Origin: Raffaelea ambrosiae
Taxonomy: Eukaryota > Ascomycota > Sordariomycetes > Ophiostomatales > Ophiostomataceae
Assembly (NCBI GenBank): GCA_002778195.1
Contig: PCDI01000005.1
Span: 427,351-491,350, forward strand
Length of the DNA: 64,000 nucleotides
Direction of reading: 5' to 3'
This document shows, in pieces, positions 21,773 through 33,318 of this stretch. Below the pieces are notes generated by a model. It made no database searches. It was not told the DNA's origin and was given only the letters and a program-made list of their open reading frames with translations. The position numbers and the translations under genes were made by a program. Every line of letters starts with the position of its first letter. The stretch's first letter is position 1.

Positions 21773-22977
21773 GGTGGGAAGTGGCGTCTGTGGTGTATCG
21801 TATGTGCTGATGCTCGTAAAAAAGGTTGCAACGATGCGACTAGGGTTCGTCGACGCGCGTGTCCAGTGCGGTGGTGGTGGCGGCTGTGGCAGGCACGTCA
21901 CAAAGGGACAACGGTTGGGTGGGCGCAGAAATTTGAACGTCGATTTGACGGCGGGTTTCGTCACAAGAAGCTCTAGCAAAGCTCTAGCGCGGCCTGGCCG
22001 CGACGTGCTTCGTGCGCATTTCGGTATACGCACTGTATTTGCTCCGTTTCAGCGGCGTTCCAGTGGCCGAATGCAACGGCTGGGTAGGGTGTCGTACTGT
22101 GTGGGCTCCGTGCGGAGAACTGTCCCAGACGTGCACAATGGCTCTCCACAACTTCGCCAGCAGGCATGCAAACAAACAGGTTTCTTTCTTGTTTCGTTGC
22201 GCTCACAGACAAGGCCCGCAGCCGGAGATCCCGTTTCAGAAGCACATGCTGGTTCCTGGCCCCAGAAATGAGGCTCGACAGGGGCGGCTTGGACCAAGAG
22301 CTCCCTGTTCCTTTCCTTGCTTTTTGTATTACGAGTATTAACTAATATGTACTTTCATTTGGTGTTAGTCAGCTGTGCTCCTGTCCGCTATTGTTCGCGT
22401 CCACATGCTTTTGTCTTCGTTCTGCCGTCAGTATTATTGGCGGAAGTGGCCGCCTGGGCAGAAGACCACGGCGACGCGCAGCACGGCTGCATGTGGTGCT
22501 ATAACTAGTTACTTGTACTAACTATGGAGGACGGAATGCGTCATGGCCGTATTAGCGGGTGTTATGTCCCGTCTGGCGGCCCCGGTTTTTTTGGTACAGT
22601 GGTATTTTTTTTTGTATCTTTTGCAGACTGCCCAATTAGCGGGCCTTTTATCGCCCTTGCGTCCCCATCGCCCCGAGAGCGGGTCCGTCCAGTGGGCTGC
22701 CCCTGCTATCTTGCATGAATCCAGCGTGCCTTCCCCTTCCGTCCCATGATTTTATTACCGTGTAGTTGTTCTTTTTTTTTTTTTGGATTTAATATTCAAT
22801 TTATTCGTATGGTCCACCTTGAAACTCGCCTTTTTTGAACTATTACTTACGACATCTCTCACAACACCTCTTTTTTTCCACGACCACGAACCAGCCCGCA
22901 CGAACAGCGCCCGCACCTCTGCCCTTCCCCACGCGCCAGAGAGACACCGCAGAGACCTTTCCAAGTCCACGGCAGCC
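21773..22977. other. Divergent promoter region between capping enzyme and Na+/H+ exchanger
   Basis: Both flanking genes point away from this 1.2-kb stretch, so it should contain two promoters. Nothing coding is evident. A T11 run lies near 22772-22782, followed by an AT-rich block before the exchanger leader. Confidence 0.6.
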
Positions 22978-25388
22978 ATGTTGCCAGCCGTGGCCAACGC
23001 CGCCATGGCGCTCGCAAGTACGTTTTGCGAATTGTGGATGACGCCTGGGAAAGTCGGGAACCTCCACAGCTGCTAACAGTTTGCCAGAGCGAGTCGCCGA
23101 CGAGACAGACTCCGAAGGTGCGCATCGAGCACGACACCCGCCGACGGACTTGACACGCACTGGCTACTGACACCTCCCCCCTCCCCCCTCCAGACAATGA
23201 CTCGGCCCACAAGGAGATCTACGCCTCCTGGGCCATCTTCATCCTGATCATGCTGCTGATTGTGGCCTTTTTCACCAGCTACATCCTCCAGCAGAAGAAG
23301 GTCACGGCCGTCCACGAGACGGTCATTTCCATTTTTGCGGGTGGGGTTTCTTGCTTCCCTCTCTGCTGCGTCGTCGCCTCCCGCTAACTGTTTCTCCCCA
23401 GGTATGACCGTCGGCCTCATCCTCCGCGTCACTGCCGGCGACAGCATCCGCGACCTCGTCAGCTTCGACTACCAGATCTTCTTCAACCTGCTCCTCCCCC
23501 CCATTATCCTCTCCTCGGGCTACGAGCTGCACCAGGGCAACTTCTTCCGCAACATCGGCACCATCCTGACGTTCGCCTTCGCCGGCACGTTCCTGTCGGC
23601 CATGGTCATCGGCGTCATCCTCTGGCTCTACACGCGCATCCCCCTCGACGGCCTGACCATGAACTGGACCGATGCCATCGCCGTCGGCGCCACGCTCTCG
23701 GCCACGGACCCGGTCACCATCCTGGCCATCTTCAACTCGTACAAGGTCGATCCCAAGCTGTACACCATCATCTTTGGCGAGTCCATTCTCAACGACGCCG
23801 TCGCCATTGTCATCTTCGAGTCCGCCCAGAAGTCCAAGACCGGCGCCGCCTCGGCCTCGAGCATCGTCAGCCTGCTCAAGGGCATCGGCATCTTCCTGAA
23901 GGACTTCTTTGGCAGCCTGGTAATCGGCGCCCTTGTCGGCATCGTCGCTGCCCTCGGCCTCAAGTACACCTACGTGCGCCGCTACCCTAAGATCGAGGGC
24001 TGCTTGATTGTGCTCATTGCCTATGCCACCTACTTTTTCTCCCAAGCCGTGGAGATGTCTGGTACGTCTTGTCGCTTTTTCATGGCCTGCTCTTTCTCTC
24101 GCGCTTGATTCTTTCTTTCCGCCTCTAACACACTCCCCCCCAACTAGGCATCGTCTCTCTCCTGTTCTGCGGAATCACCCTCAAGCACTACGCCTACTTC
24201 AACATGTCCCGCCGCACGCAGCTCTCCACCAAGTACATCTTCCAGGTGCTCGCCCAGCTGTCGGAAAACTTCATCTTCATCTACCTGGGCCTGTCGCTCT
24301 TTACCGACAAGGACCTCTCCTACCAGCCGTTCCTCATCATTGTCACCGTGCTCGCCGTCTGCGCCGCCCGCTGGGTTGCCGTGTTCCCGCTGTCCAAGGC
24401 CATCAACTGGGTCATTCAGTACCGCGCCCGCCGCCGCGGCATCATGAACCAGGCCGACGAGCTGCCGTATAACTACCAGGCCATGCTCTTCTGGGCCGGC
24501 CTGCGCGGCGCTGTCGGTGTGGCCCTCGCGGCCCTGCTCACCGGCAAGGACACATACGCGCTCAAGGCCACCGTGCTGGTCGTCGTGGTGCTGACCGTCA
24601 TCATCTTCGGCGGCACCACGGCTCGCATGTTGGAGATTCTGGGCATTCGCACGGGTGTTGTTGACGAGATCGATTCGGACGACGAGTTTGACATTGAGGC
24701 CATTGGTGCGGGGACATACGCCAAGCGCTCGGGCAACGGTTTCGGTTACATCCCGCCGCACAATCCGCACCGCGGCGGCAACGGTGTTTCCGCTGGGAGC
24801 TCATCAGTGCAACTCGGCCGTCTGGCTGCGCAGGGGAGTGGTAGCGGTGCCAGCAGCAGCAGTAACAGCAGTGCAGCCGGCGCGAACGGCCACAACAAGC
24901 GCAGCAGCAGCTATTTCCCTGGACCCGGTGACCACCCCGGCGAACACAACAGCTGGACATCGGGCATACGGTCGCCAAATCCAGGGGCCACCACCACACG
25001 CCCCTCCAGCGCCAGCCGCAAGAACTCGATCCGCGATGACGCGGAGCGTGCCGAGCTGCTAGGCCACGTGGCCAGCGCAACAGACTCGGAAGTGGGCAGC
25101 GATATCGACACGTCAGATCTGCCACCGCCGGCGCCCAAGAGGCGCGCAAGTCCGGCGCCCGGCACCCCGGTAGACGGCTTTTCGCTGGATCCCACCGGCA
25201 GCGGCAGCGCGGGCAGCAGCAATGGCGCAGGTCCGAGCAACAGCATGGCAGGGATGTCGGCAACGTCGGCGATCCGGCACCTGTTCAACTCGGAAGACCC
25301 TACGGCGCTGCTGCGGCAGCTCGACGAAGACTACATCAAGCCGAAGCTGCTGCTGGACGGTGGCAACGGACGGGGCAGTGGGGTATGA
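22978..25388 (+). CDS. nhx1: Endosomal/vacuolar-type Na+(K+)/H+ exchanger, CPA1 family
   Basis: Exons 22978-23017, 23088-23117, 23194-23340, 23402-24061 and 24148-25388 (705 aa). The model closes in frame and joins ISIFAG to MTVGLILRV. NHX proteins exchange luminal H+ for cytosolic Na+ or K+ in endosomes and late Golgi, controlling pH and trafficking. The first helix is SWAIFILIMLLIVAFF; the amiloride-site motif FFNLLLPPIIL is at 99-109; the ion-site segments ATDPVTILAIF and GESILNDAVAIVIF (from about 198) are intact; YLGLSLF and AGLRGAVGVALAA follow. After about residue 480 a hydrophilic, Ser/Gly/Asn-rich cytosolic tail extends to the end. Exon 2 is only 30 nt, and the first three introns fall within the first 73 codons. 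The third intron uses GTGGGG as donor. The start Met at 22978 is the least certain element. Confidence 0.87.
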
Positions 25389-26735
25389 ATGAGGCGGGGT
25401 CTTTTTTTCGGCTTCTGAGAGTCTTCTCTGGTGATGATGGGTTATGTCTTGTGTGATTCACGTCTGTTTCTTATTTTTGTCTGGCTGTCTTCCTTCTTTT
25501 TCTGTTTCTGCTTGGCGTTGTTACTTAGAAAAACGGGAACATCTGGGCCGTGAAATGCCCTCTTCTTTTGGTTTTAGCTTTTGACACATCTGTATGTAGT
25601 CTGGAACCTGTTGTGAATAGAAAGCATGGCATAACTAATATATGTTCGGTCAGGACCCGAAAGCGAAAGCGAAAGGCAGCAATGAAGGGGCGCTATAGAG
25701 ACCAAGGGAGGGCAGGCCATGGTGCATAGCAGGGGACAATTATAGAAGCTTCTAGCGGCATGGCATGCAAAAAAACCAAGGGAGAACCACAGTGCCTCTC
25801 ATCGTACATAGTATAATACGTCTTACTACGAGAAACACTCTAATACTCCCAAACGTGACCGTTCGGTCGACCGTTCAGGGGCACGCGACTCAGCCGCGAT
25901 ACACTACTCGTGTGCCCCGCAGGACTAGCCAATCAGAGTGCGCCGTTTTCGGGGCAGGCGGCGACCTGTAAAGGGAAAAGGCAAGAGGGTGGCTGAGCCA
26001 ATGACCACGCGGACAGCACACGTCTTCATGCTCAGCGGCTCCCTCCAAAAAGCGGATGACAAAGAAAGTGGACCCGTCCCTACAGCCAAAGAACACCCCG
26101 TGCCTGCCTGCCATTCCTTGGCTTTCGGGGGGGGGGGGTTGTGAACAAATCAGGAAAGCACGACTCTCGTGCCGCCGCGCCGCCACTGTCTCCGCGCCTT
26201 CTCTTTCTAAAGTCACCCCGGGTCCCGGTTTGCGCTCTTGTTTGTTACTCCTTCTTTCATTCTTCCCAAACTTTCACACGCAAAGACAAAACAATCACTT
26301 CTGTTCTCACCGTCTGACCTGCTTTTCCTTTTCTATCTGCCAACGACTGCACTCTGCAAACCACCCCCTGTGCTCTTCCCTCTTGGCACAGCCTTGTCGC
26401 TCGCTATTTTAGGAATTGGACAGGGCCTTGGCAGCGGACTTTTCTGTCCCGCATTGTTCCCCTGTTGTGTCGTCTTACCTGTCGTCATCTGTTCTTACGT
26501 GGAAGCCTGCTCAGCAAGAAACGACCCTTTCTTTTGATCGCAGCCTGGTCGACTCTCTCTGTCTGTCGGCTCTATTTGAACCGACCTCCTCTCGACGTCT
26601 CTTATCGGATCACCTCTATCGCCCAGCTTCTTTCTCTCCAACTTTTCCTTCTTCTTCTTTCTTTCCGACTTCTTTCGTCTTCTTTCTTTCTCTTCTTCTT
26701 TCTTCTTCTGTCTCTCATAATCCGACTCGCCCACC
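25389..26735. other. Intergenic; CT-rich leader of the gene at 26736
   Basis: No gene is seen. A G12 run is at 26127-26138. From about 26230 the plus strand is strongly pyrimidine-rich up to the ATG at 26736, so the next gene probably has a leader of several hundred nucleotides. TCGTACATAGTATAATACG at 25801-25819 belongs to the TACATAGTA word family found elsewhere in the window. Confidence 0.6.
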
Positions 26736-28370
26736 ATGCTTGACGAAAATCTCCCGACGTTCATCTTCCGGCCCATGCCCGACACCCCCCACAGCTCCGT
26801 CGTCTACTTCACTCGCAGCGGCTCCGACCCGGCCCCCGAATACGTCCTCCGCCTCGCCGACCCCATCACCAAGCCCGCCTGCCGCGGCGTCTACGCTGCC
26901 GCCCTCACCGACCCCTACAACAGCACCGACGTCGTCTATGGCGAGGTGGCCGTCAAGCCCGAGTGGCAGCAGCCCGCGCTGTCCACGGCCGAGCTGAGGG
27001 CACAGGAGGCGACTCGTACTGGTTTGAGTGCCGACGCGGCCGCGCCCATCCCCAAACTCCCCGAGTCCTTCAGCATCCAACTCTACAACCCAGACCAGAC
27101 CGTCCAGGTCAAGTGGAACGCGAAGAGCTGGAACAGGACCGAGTCCTGGGAGTTCGACGTGCCCATCCAGAGCTTCAAGCCGCCCAGCACCAGCCGTCTC
27201 GACCGCCAGGAGGAAGCCGCCGACGTGTCCCTCGCCTCGGGGCCCCGGAACACGTTTCGGTGGAAGCGCGACGGCCGCCTCGGCAACAAGGACATGACGT
27301 GTTACATGGTCGGCCGCACCGTGGGCATGCACCGCAGCAAGGAGCCCGACATTACCGTGGCGCTCTTCAAGCACGGCCGCGACCCGGCCGTGACCATCTA
27401 CGAGCCGAACCTGCAGCGCGTCGACGTGCAGGACCGCAAGGGGCTCGATCTGGTGCTGCTGCTGGGCGCGTACGTCATCCGGGACCTGTACCTGACGCCC
27501 AAGGCGGATCCATTCAACCTCGACGGGGCGGCGGCAGAAGGCGGCAGGAGACGGACATCCCGCGCGGCTGCCACAGCATCCACGGCGGCAGCAGCGGCAA
27601 TTGCGGCAGGCAGCTCATCGTCCGCATCAGCGTCACGGCCACCGCCGTCCAAGTCTTCCGGGGCAAACAATGCGACCACCACAGCGCTGCACAACGGCGC
27701 CGCCTCTTCTTCGTCCCGGCCAGCGGCTGTTGTCTCCTCGTCCTCCGCCACCCCATCCGCCGCCGCCATCGACGCCGAGACCAAGCGCCTGCAGGCCATG
27801 CTGGAGCGCGAGGAGCGGGAACGGGAACGGCGTGAGCGCGAAGAAGAGAAGCGCATCAAGAAGATGCTCGAGGCCGAGGACAAGGAGCGCCGCCGGCGGG
27901 AGGCCGAGGTAGCCAAGGAGACGGAGCGACTGCGGAAGATGTACGGCATGGAGGGCCAGGAGCTGCCGTCGGCCGCAGCCTCCGCGTCGTCATCATCTAC
28001 ACAGGCACAACAGCAACAACAACCCCACCGTCCCGTGCCGCCCACGCCGTCTTCGTCCTCGTCCTACCGGCCGAGCCATGGGTATTACATGACACCGCCG
28101 CCGGGTCTGCCGCAGCGGCCGTTGAGTGCGGGGCCGCGGCCGAGCCAGCACGGATCGTCGTCGTCGTCGTCGCACCACCACGGCAGCAGCCACTGGTGGC
28201 ACAGCAGCAGCAATGGAAGCAGCAGCAACAACAGCAAACAAAAGCGCAGCGGATCGGGACCGTACCTGAACGGGCCAATGGCAGCAGCCAGCGGACTCTT
28301 TTCGAGCAGCCGCGACGTGCCGGACGACGATCGGAAGAAGATCCAGAAGAAGCGGAGTGTCTACTTCTAG
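26736..28370 (+). CDS. Conserved fungal protein of unknown function with coiled-coil tail
   Basis: A 544-residue single-exon protein; the ATG has a good context (CCACCATGC). I do not recognise a named family. Residues 1-260 form a compact domain with the segments LPTFIFRPMPDTPHSSVVYF, PDQTVQVKWNAKSW, FRWKRDGRLG, DMTCYMVGR, PDITVALFKHGRD and LVLLLGAYVIRDLYL. The alternation of beta-like strands and the closing hydrophobic helix recall tubby-C/LURP-one/scramblase-like folds, but this is only a structural hunch. Residues about 268-335 are Ala/Ser/Thr low complexity, 340-400 a highly charged Glu/Arg coiled coil (REERERERREREEEKRIKK), and the rest is Gln/Pro/Ser/His/Asn-rich, ending KKRSVYF. No signal peptide or clear membrane span. 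A cytosolic scaffold is plausible; function unknown. Confidence 0.78.
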   Translation: MLDENLPTFIFRPMPDTPHSSVVYFTRSGSDPAPEYVLRLADPITKPACRGVYAAALTDPYNSTDVVYGEVAVKPEWQQPALSTAELRAQEATRTGLSADAAAPIPKLPESFSIQLYNPDQTVQVKWNAKSWNRTESWEFDVPIQSFKPPSTSRLDRQEEAADVSLASGPRNTFRWKRDGRLGNKDMTCYMVGRTVGMHRSKEPDITVALFKHGRDPAVTIYEPNLQRVDVQDRKGLDLVLLLGAYVIRDLYLTPKADPFNLDGAAAEGGRRRTSRAAATASTAAAAAIAAGSSSSASASRPPPSKSSGANNATTTALHNGAASSSSRPAAVVSSSSATPSAAAIDAETKRLQAMLEREERERERREREEEKRIKKMLEAEDKERRRREAEVAKETERLRKMYGMEGQELPSAAASASSSSTQAQQQQQPHRPVPPTPSSSSSYRPSHGYYMTPPPGLPQRPLSAGPRPSQHGSSSSSSHHHGSSHWWHSSSNGSSSNNSKQKRSGSGPYLNGPMAAASGLFSSSRDVPDDDRKKIQKKRSVYF

Positions 28371-29846
28371 GGGGTGAGCTGCGGAGGAGGATACAGTGCG
28401 TCAAGGGGAACGTTTGACAAGGGTCGGACTACTGATTTTAGGGATGCTAGTGTCCCATCATCACACGTCGGAATGTTTGATGGCGCGGCTGTTGGGTCAA
28501 CGTTGGTCTCAGTTGGTTCATCTTCATTTGCTTGGATTATACGGCACCTCACATCGAGTGGCATACACGTATTCAGGACTAGGTTATCTGCTTTTGTATT
28601 ATACCCAGGATTTGCGTTTTCTTTTTGTTCAATAAAGATCATACATCTTGCATATACAGTCCAAATGAAATGTTCACAGTAAATTCGTATTCAGTAGCCA
28701 TGTTCAAAGAAGAGTGTAAATGTTTGTCAAAACGGCTGTAGAAGCCCCCGCAAATGGTAGATGGCAACACACAAATCAAAACAGCAATAGTCCGCCCGGC
28801 ACACGGTGAGTCCTCCAAGCAGCCTGTAACTACATCGCTCGCATACTCAATGCCACTCGCAGACGAAAAGAAAACAAAAGGGATATACACGCAAGTCCGC
28901 CGTGTCCTCGTCAGCGCGGCCAAACACACGTTCTCTTCCACTCTTTCTTGCCATCTACTATAGTAGATTCCCCGACTCTTACTTGGCCACCTCTCTCCAA
29001 TCCATGCTCAATGCCACCTTCACCGCTACCTCTCCACCCTCCATGCTCGCTGGTCGTAGCGAAAACCAAAAAGCCAGATAAACAAAAACACAGAAAAAAA
29101 TAATAAAAAAATACAAGAAGACGCCATAAACCAGACTTGCCACCCTCCACGTTGCCATGCAGAAAGAATATCGAATGCAAAAAAGACAAAATCAAGGGGA
29201 CACGCAAAACTCCACATGAATGCTTTCTTACTTGCTTGCTGGCTCGGCTTATGTTTCGTCTTGCTAGCCTGCCCTACCTTGGCTGGTTTGGTGTTGCTGC
29301 TGTTCCGTCTGTTTGATGGCGGTTTGTGGTTTGTGGCTGGTCTGGTTGGTTTTGGTTTTGGTTTTGGTTTTGGTTTTGGTTGACCTGGTTGGTGCGAACT
29401 GATGCCAGTTGCCCTGCTTGCCAGCCGGTACCGATCTCGGTTTGGGACAGCCGCCCACTCAAGTCCCTTGGCGCTCCAACAACGCCATGTGTTCCGAATA
29501 TGCGGTGCCGCAGGGTCAGAGAACCCTTTCCCGTTGCCACACGTTTGGTCTTGTCTCTTCTCTGCTTGCAGCGGGTCAAGGCGGCACACATTCCGGCGTA
29601 ATGATGGAGCAACCACCAGCCAGAAAAAAGAAGGGCAACAAAAGCATCAAACAGTGTTCGTTGCAACAGCGCAGTCACGAATACTTCAAGGGTGCACTGA
29701 GAGTCTGAAAAGAATCTCAAGAGCGCTCTCAAAAGTGATCGTTCAACAACGAACAACCCCCCCCCCCCCGGTCCATGTGTCTCAGAGCAACATTGAGAAC
29801 TAGACCAATCCTTTCCCAATTCTGACCGCCCAATCCTTCCCATCCT
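28371..29846. other. Intergenic between converging genes
   Basis: An AATAAA word at 28631-28636 lies about 260 bp after the stop of the preceding gene and is a good candidate 3' end signal. A (GGTTTT)n hexamer repeat spans 29348-29381 and a C13 run is at 29757-29769, 78 bp from the Ste50 stop. No gene is supported. Confidence 0.65.
29348..29381. repeat. GGTTTT hexamer microsatellite
   Basis: Five to six tandem copies of GGTTTT. It differs from the fungal telomere repeat TTAGGG, so an interstitial telomere is not implied. Confidence 0.9.
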
Positions 29847-31630
29847 TCAGATGATGCCGCCCGGCGGATCATAGCCGGTGGATGCGCCACGAGCTGCTGC
29901 GTTGAGGCCGGCACTCCCTGGAATGTCTGTGGGCAGATCGACTTGTGCATTGGCCGTCTTTCGTAACATGAACATGGGTTTCTTGCCTTCCTTGTCGAGC
30001 TGCTTGAATAGGATGAGCGGTTTCTCGTCCAGGGCCAGGCAGCGTTCTTGGTCTCCGTAGACAATGTACAGGGCGTATTGGTCTGGTGGGGCGTTGATCT
30101 GGTAGCGACGCAGTGCAGCAGGCAGGACTTTGTAGCACGGATCGTCCATGCTGACGCGGAACGACTTGAAGATCTCCACAGACGAATTGGCACCGGGTGT
30201 GTCTGGGGCGGGTGTCTGCATCCGGCGAGGAGCGACGGGCTTTTCGCGGGATGAAGCGGCATAATTATGCTCGTTTTCGGTAAATGTCGACCGGCCTGAT
30301 GGCGTCGGCTGGTCGCCGCGGTAGGAGCGAGAGGCCAGCGTGGCGCCGTTCATGGATGGCGGAGACGTTGGTGATGGGATGTTCGGAGATGGATAGGACG
30401 GTGACGTGGCTGCGAGGGTCTGGCCACCATTGGCGGCGGCCAGGTGCTGAGAGGAAATGACGGCACGTTCGGCGGCGTTGGAAGGATCGAGGGTCTGTTC
30501 GACAATCATGCGGTCGTGGGCGGTTTGCAAGTGCGTCGGGGAGGTGGTCTTGGGGGTGGTGCCCATCTTCCGTGTCGAGTACTGGCGCTTGATGCTGATG
30601 GACTGGCCGCCGGACATTGAGGGAGGGGGCGGGGAGAGGGTGGCGTCGAAGCTGTAGGACTGGTCGTTGTTGACGTGTGGCAGCGGCTGCTGGGCGTCCT
30701 TGACGAGACGCAGGGCTGGCAGGACGTCTTCGCGCAGGCGTCGGAAGTCATCGGTGAGGCGGCGCAGGTCCTGCTCAAAGAGCATCATACGCTCGTCGCG
30801 GAGACGCAGCTGCTCGACGAGGTTCTTGATGTCTTGCAGGGTGGCCGTGGTCGATTGGGCTTCCGTCTCGGCGGCTAGGGGGTGTCAGTGATGTCCGTTG
30901 GCCGGAGGGGAAGGAAACACGCCAAAGTGAGAACGTGCGTGGGCAAGGAAAAGGGCAAGGAAAAGGGCAAGGAAGAGGGCAAGGAAAGCAGGAAGGAAAA
31001 AACACATACTCAACGGCACATAGTGGTCGCTCTCGACAGGGACGTCCTGGGCCTTCTTGACCTCGTAGACGCTCTTGAGGATGGTGAGACGGTGGCCGAC
31101 GCTGGCGATGCCCATTTGTTTCAGGTCGTCGTGTTGCAGGGCAATGAGGGCCTCGCCGACAATGTCGTTTTCTGTGACTGTTAGCGACCGATTGGATGGA
31201 CCGGAGGGGTCTCTGTGAGGAAACGCATCGAGACGTCTCTTGGTCTTTCTGGACCTCTTCTTGGTCTCTTGGGCTTCGTTTCGGGTTTCCCATTGGATTT
31301 CCTCTTGGATTTCCTCTTGGATTTCCTCGTGTCTCTCTCTGCCTCTCTGTACGCACCAATGAAGCCGTCGGCATACTGCTGCAGGCCGATGGTGGCAATG
31401 AAATCCGCGCACTCCTCGGCGGTCCATTCGGATATGACGGTCTCGGGCAGCCGTAGGTGGTCGGAGTGGTAGCCGTAGGTGGTCGGGGTATGCTCGGCGG
31501 ACATAGGATCGGTCTCGGTGGGCGAGATGTCGGATTCAGCAACGTCGATGGGCGAGCTGTCAGGGATGTCGCGCTCGTACTCGTCGTCGGCGTCCGACTC
31601 GGCGTAGGCCGTGCCCGTCTGGAAGCTCAT
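29847..31630 (-). CDS. ste50: MAPK pathway adaptor Ste50 (SAM and Ras-association domains)
   Basis: Exons 31630-31357, 31171-31010 and 30874-29847 (487 aa). Ste50 links the MAPKKK Ste11 to Cdc42/Ras and upstream sensors in pheromone, filamentous/infection and osmotic signalling. The N-terminal SAM domain runs over WTAEECADFIATIGLQQYADGFI (split by intron 1) and ENDIVGEALIALQHDDLKQMGI to LTILKSVYEVKKAQ. A coiled coil follows (TLQDIKNLVEQLRLRDERMM), then a Ser/Pro/Thr-rich linker. The C-terminal RA domain covers about IFKSFRVSMDDPCYKVLPAALRRYQI, QYALYIVYGDQERCL and LDEKPLILFKQLDKEGKKPMFMLRK, cited here only as landmarks. The start at 31630 (MSFQTGTAYAES) is chosen because the upstream frame is pyrimidine-leader sequence. 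Both introns carry 12-bp minisatellites. The leader upstream is extremely pyrimidine-rich on the coding strand. Confidence 0.9.
30941..30988. repeat. 12-bp minisatellite in Ste50 intron 2
   Basis: The unit GGGCAAGGAAAA is present in four tandem copies with minor changes, inside intron 30875-31009. On the coding strand it reads as a pyrimidine-rich TTTTCCTTGCCC array near the 5' half of the intron. Confidence 0.93.
31293..31328. repeat. 12-bp minisatellite in Ste50 intron 1
   Basis: The unit TTGGATTTCCTC occurs three times perfectly, inside intron 31172-31356, about 28 nt from the donor site. Confidence 0.93.
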
Positions 31631-32378
31631 GGCGGGCAGGCTGGCGAGGGAGATAAATCGGCGTGTCGAAGGAGTGCCGAGAAGTGGGGGGCGGGAAAAG
31701 GAGAGAGGAGCAGGCAATGAGGCCCCAGACAAAGAGTCGGAAGGGGCTCAGAACAAGATGGCCGGTCGACGATAAGAGGAGGTGTCGCTGGTGGTTCAGC
31801 GTAGGCGGTAAAGAAGAGGCTTCTATTCGTCGAGAGGCCGGCAAGGCCAGGCAAACGAGGAGGGGGGGCAGCAAGGGGAAAGTAAGGCAAGACACGAAAT
31901 GACGACAGGGGGGGGTAGGGGAGGCCGAGAAGAGGCGGCGGGGGTGAGGAGAGAGAGGAGAGTGACGAGAGCCTCGGCGTCCGCGGCCTGTTCACGAAAT
32001 CGCTCGCTCGCTCTCTGGTGCTCCCCGTGAGTCGCCCGGATCGGTCGAAGCGGCCAAAGGGTAGCCCAAATGGCGGGAGAGCAGAAGAGACGCCCTCTTT
32101 GGGATGGATCTCAGCAGGCGGTCGTCATCAGAGCCTGCGTGGTTGCTGGGCCACAGGGGGTGGCCAGTTTGGAGAGAGTGTGGCGGAGGAGGAGCGAAAA
32201 GTTGGAGCGATCGAAGGTCGAAAAGAGGCGTGCGAGGACAGACGTGGTAAAGCAGGGAAGTGAAGCAAACAGCTGCAAGCAGATAGGCAAAGCAGTGAGG
32301 TATTCCAGAGAGGCAGACTAGAGAGCCGCAAAAGGGGGGGAAAGAGTCGCTTTGCAATTTCCAAATGGCAAATTGGGG

Positions 32379-32383
32379 NNNNN
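32379..32383. other. Assembly gap (5 N)
   Basis: Five undetermined bases interrupt the sequence about 750 bp upstream of the Ste50 start. A fixed short N run usually marks a scaffold join of unknown true length. Confidence 0.99.
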
Positions 32384-33218
32384 GTCCGTTGGCGGGAGGC
32401 AAAAAGGGAAGGAGCAGGCGCCGGGGCGTTAAAAGCTTGCTGGTGTCGGTGGCAGGGCTGTCCCGATGGGCGGTTGCGGCAGGGCAGCGTAATACAGGGC
32501 AAGAGGGAGAGAGACGGGGGCAGAGACAGGACGAAAGAGAGAGAGAGAGAGCAAACGAGGGCAATAAGAGGCTAGAAGGGGTAGAGAGACTAGAGAGAAT
32601 GAAGCTGGTCAGGTGGAAACAGGCACAACTGGAGCGTCCTCTGGGCTGAGATTGCCAGTCGGGGAGGATGGTGCATGCAATACTTGCAGAGGGAAAGAGC
32701 GAACTAGGGGCGTGGTATATTTAGAGTCTAGCGCCAACAGGGGACGACGGCGGCAGGGGAGAGGGGGTGTGGAGGGAAGGCGCCAGCGAGCACGGATTGG
32801 GAGGCGGCAGGAGCGACTGAGATGGGATGGGGCAGAAGGCAAGAGCGATGCCCGCAAGATACTACTCGTACGCACGAGTATGAGGAGGCGAAAATAACGA
32901 AAAAGAAAGCGGGAAATGGAAAAAGAAGGGGAAAAAAACACGCTCTTTTGCTTCTCTTCTCACCCGCTCAACCACTCCTCCACGCAACGACCCAAGTGCT
33001 CTGCCACCACTCAACCCATTCAACCACTCTACCACTCTGCCGCTGCGCCCACGGATACACGTGTGCTGGAAGCCCATGCCGTGCTCTCATAGGAAAAGGG
33101 CCACGCCTGCAGCCTCCAATCCCGTGCTAGCTCGGTGGGGATTTCACATTGGCCAGCAGCAGGCGTCCATTCCGACTGGGGCCCATCAATCTGATGGAGG
33201 CGATTAGCTGCCACCTCG

Positions 33219-33318
33219 CCTGCCGCTCCGGCTGCCGCTCTGGCTGCCACGCTGGTCACCACGCTGCTGGTCACCACGCCGGCCACCACGCCGGTCACCA
33301 CTCTGGTCACTCTGGTCA
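33219..33318. repeat. Degenerate GGTCACCACGCCG / CTGCCGCTCYGG repeat
   Basis: Units of about 12 bp built on GGTCACCACGCCG and CTGCCGCTCTGG follow each other for 100 bp, with the copies diverging along the array. Confidence 0.8.

Noticed and set aside
29348..29381. Interstitial telomere from a G/T-rich hexamer array
   Set aside because: The unit is GGTTTT, not TTAGGG or its complement.
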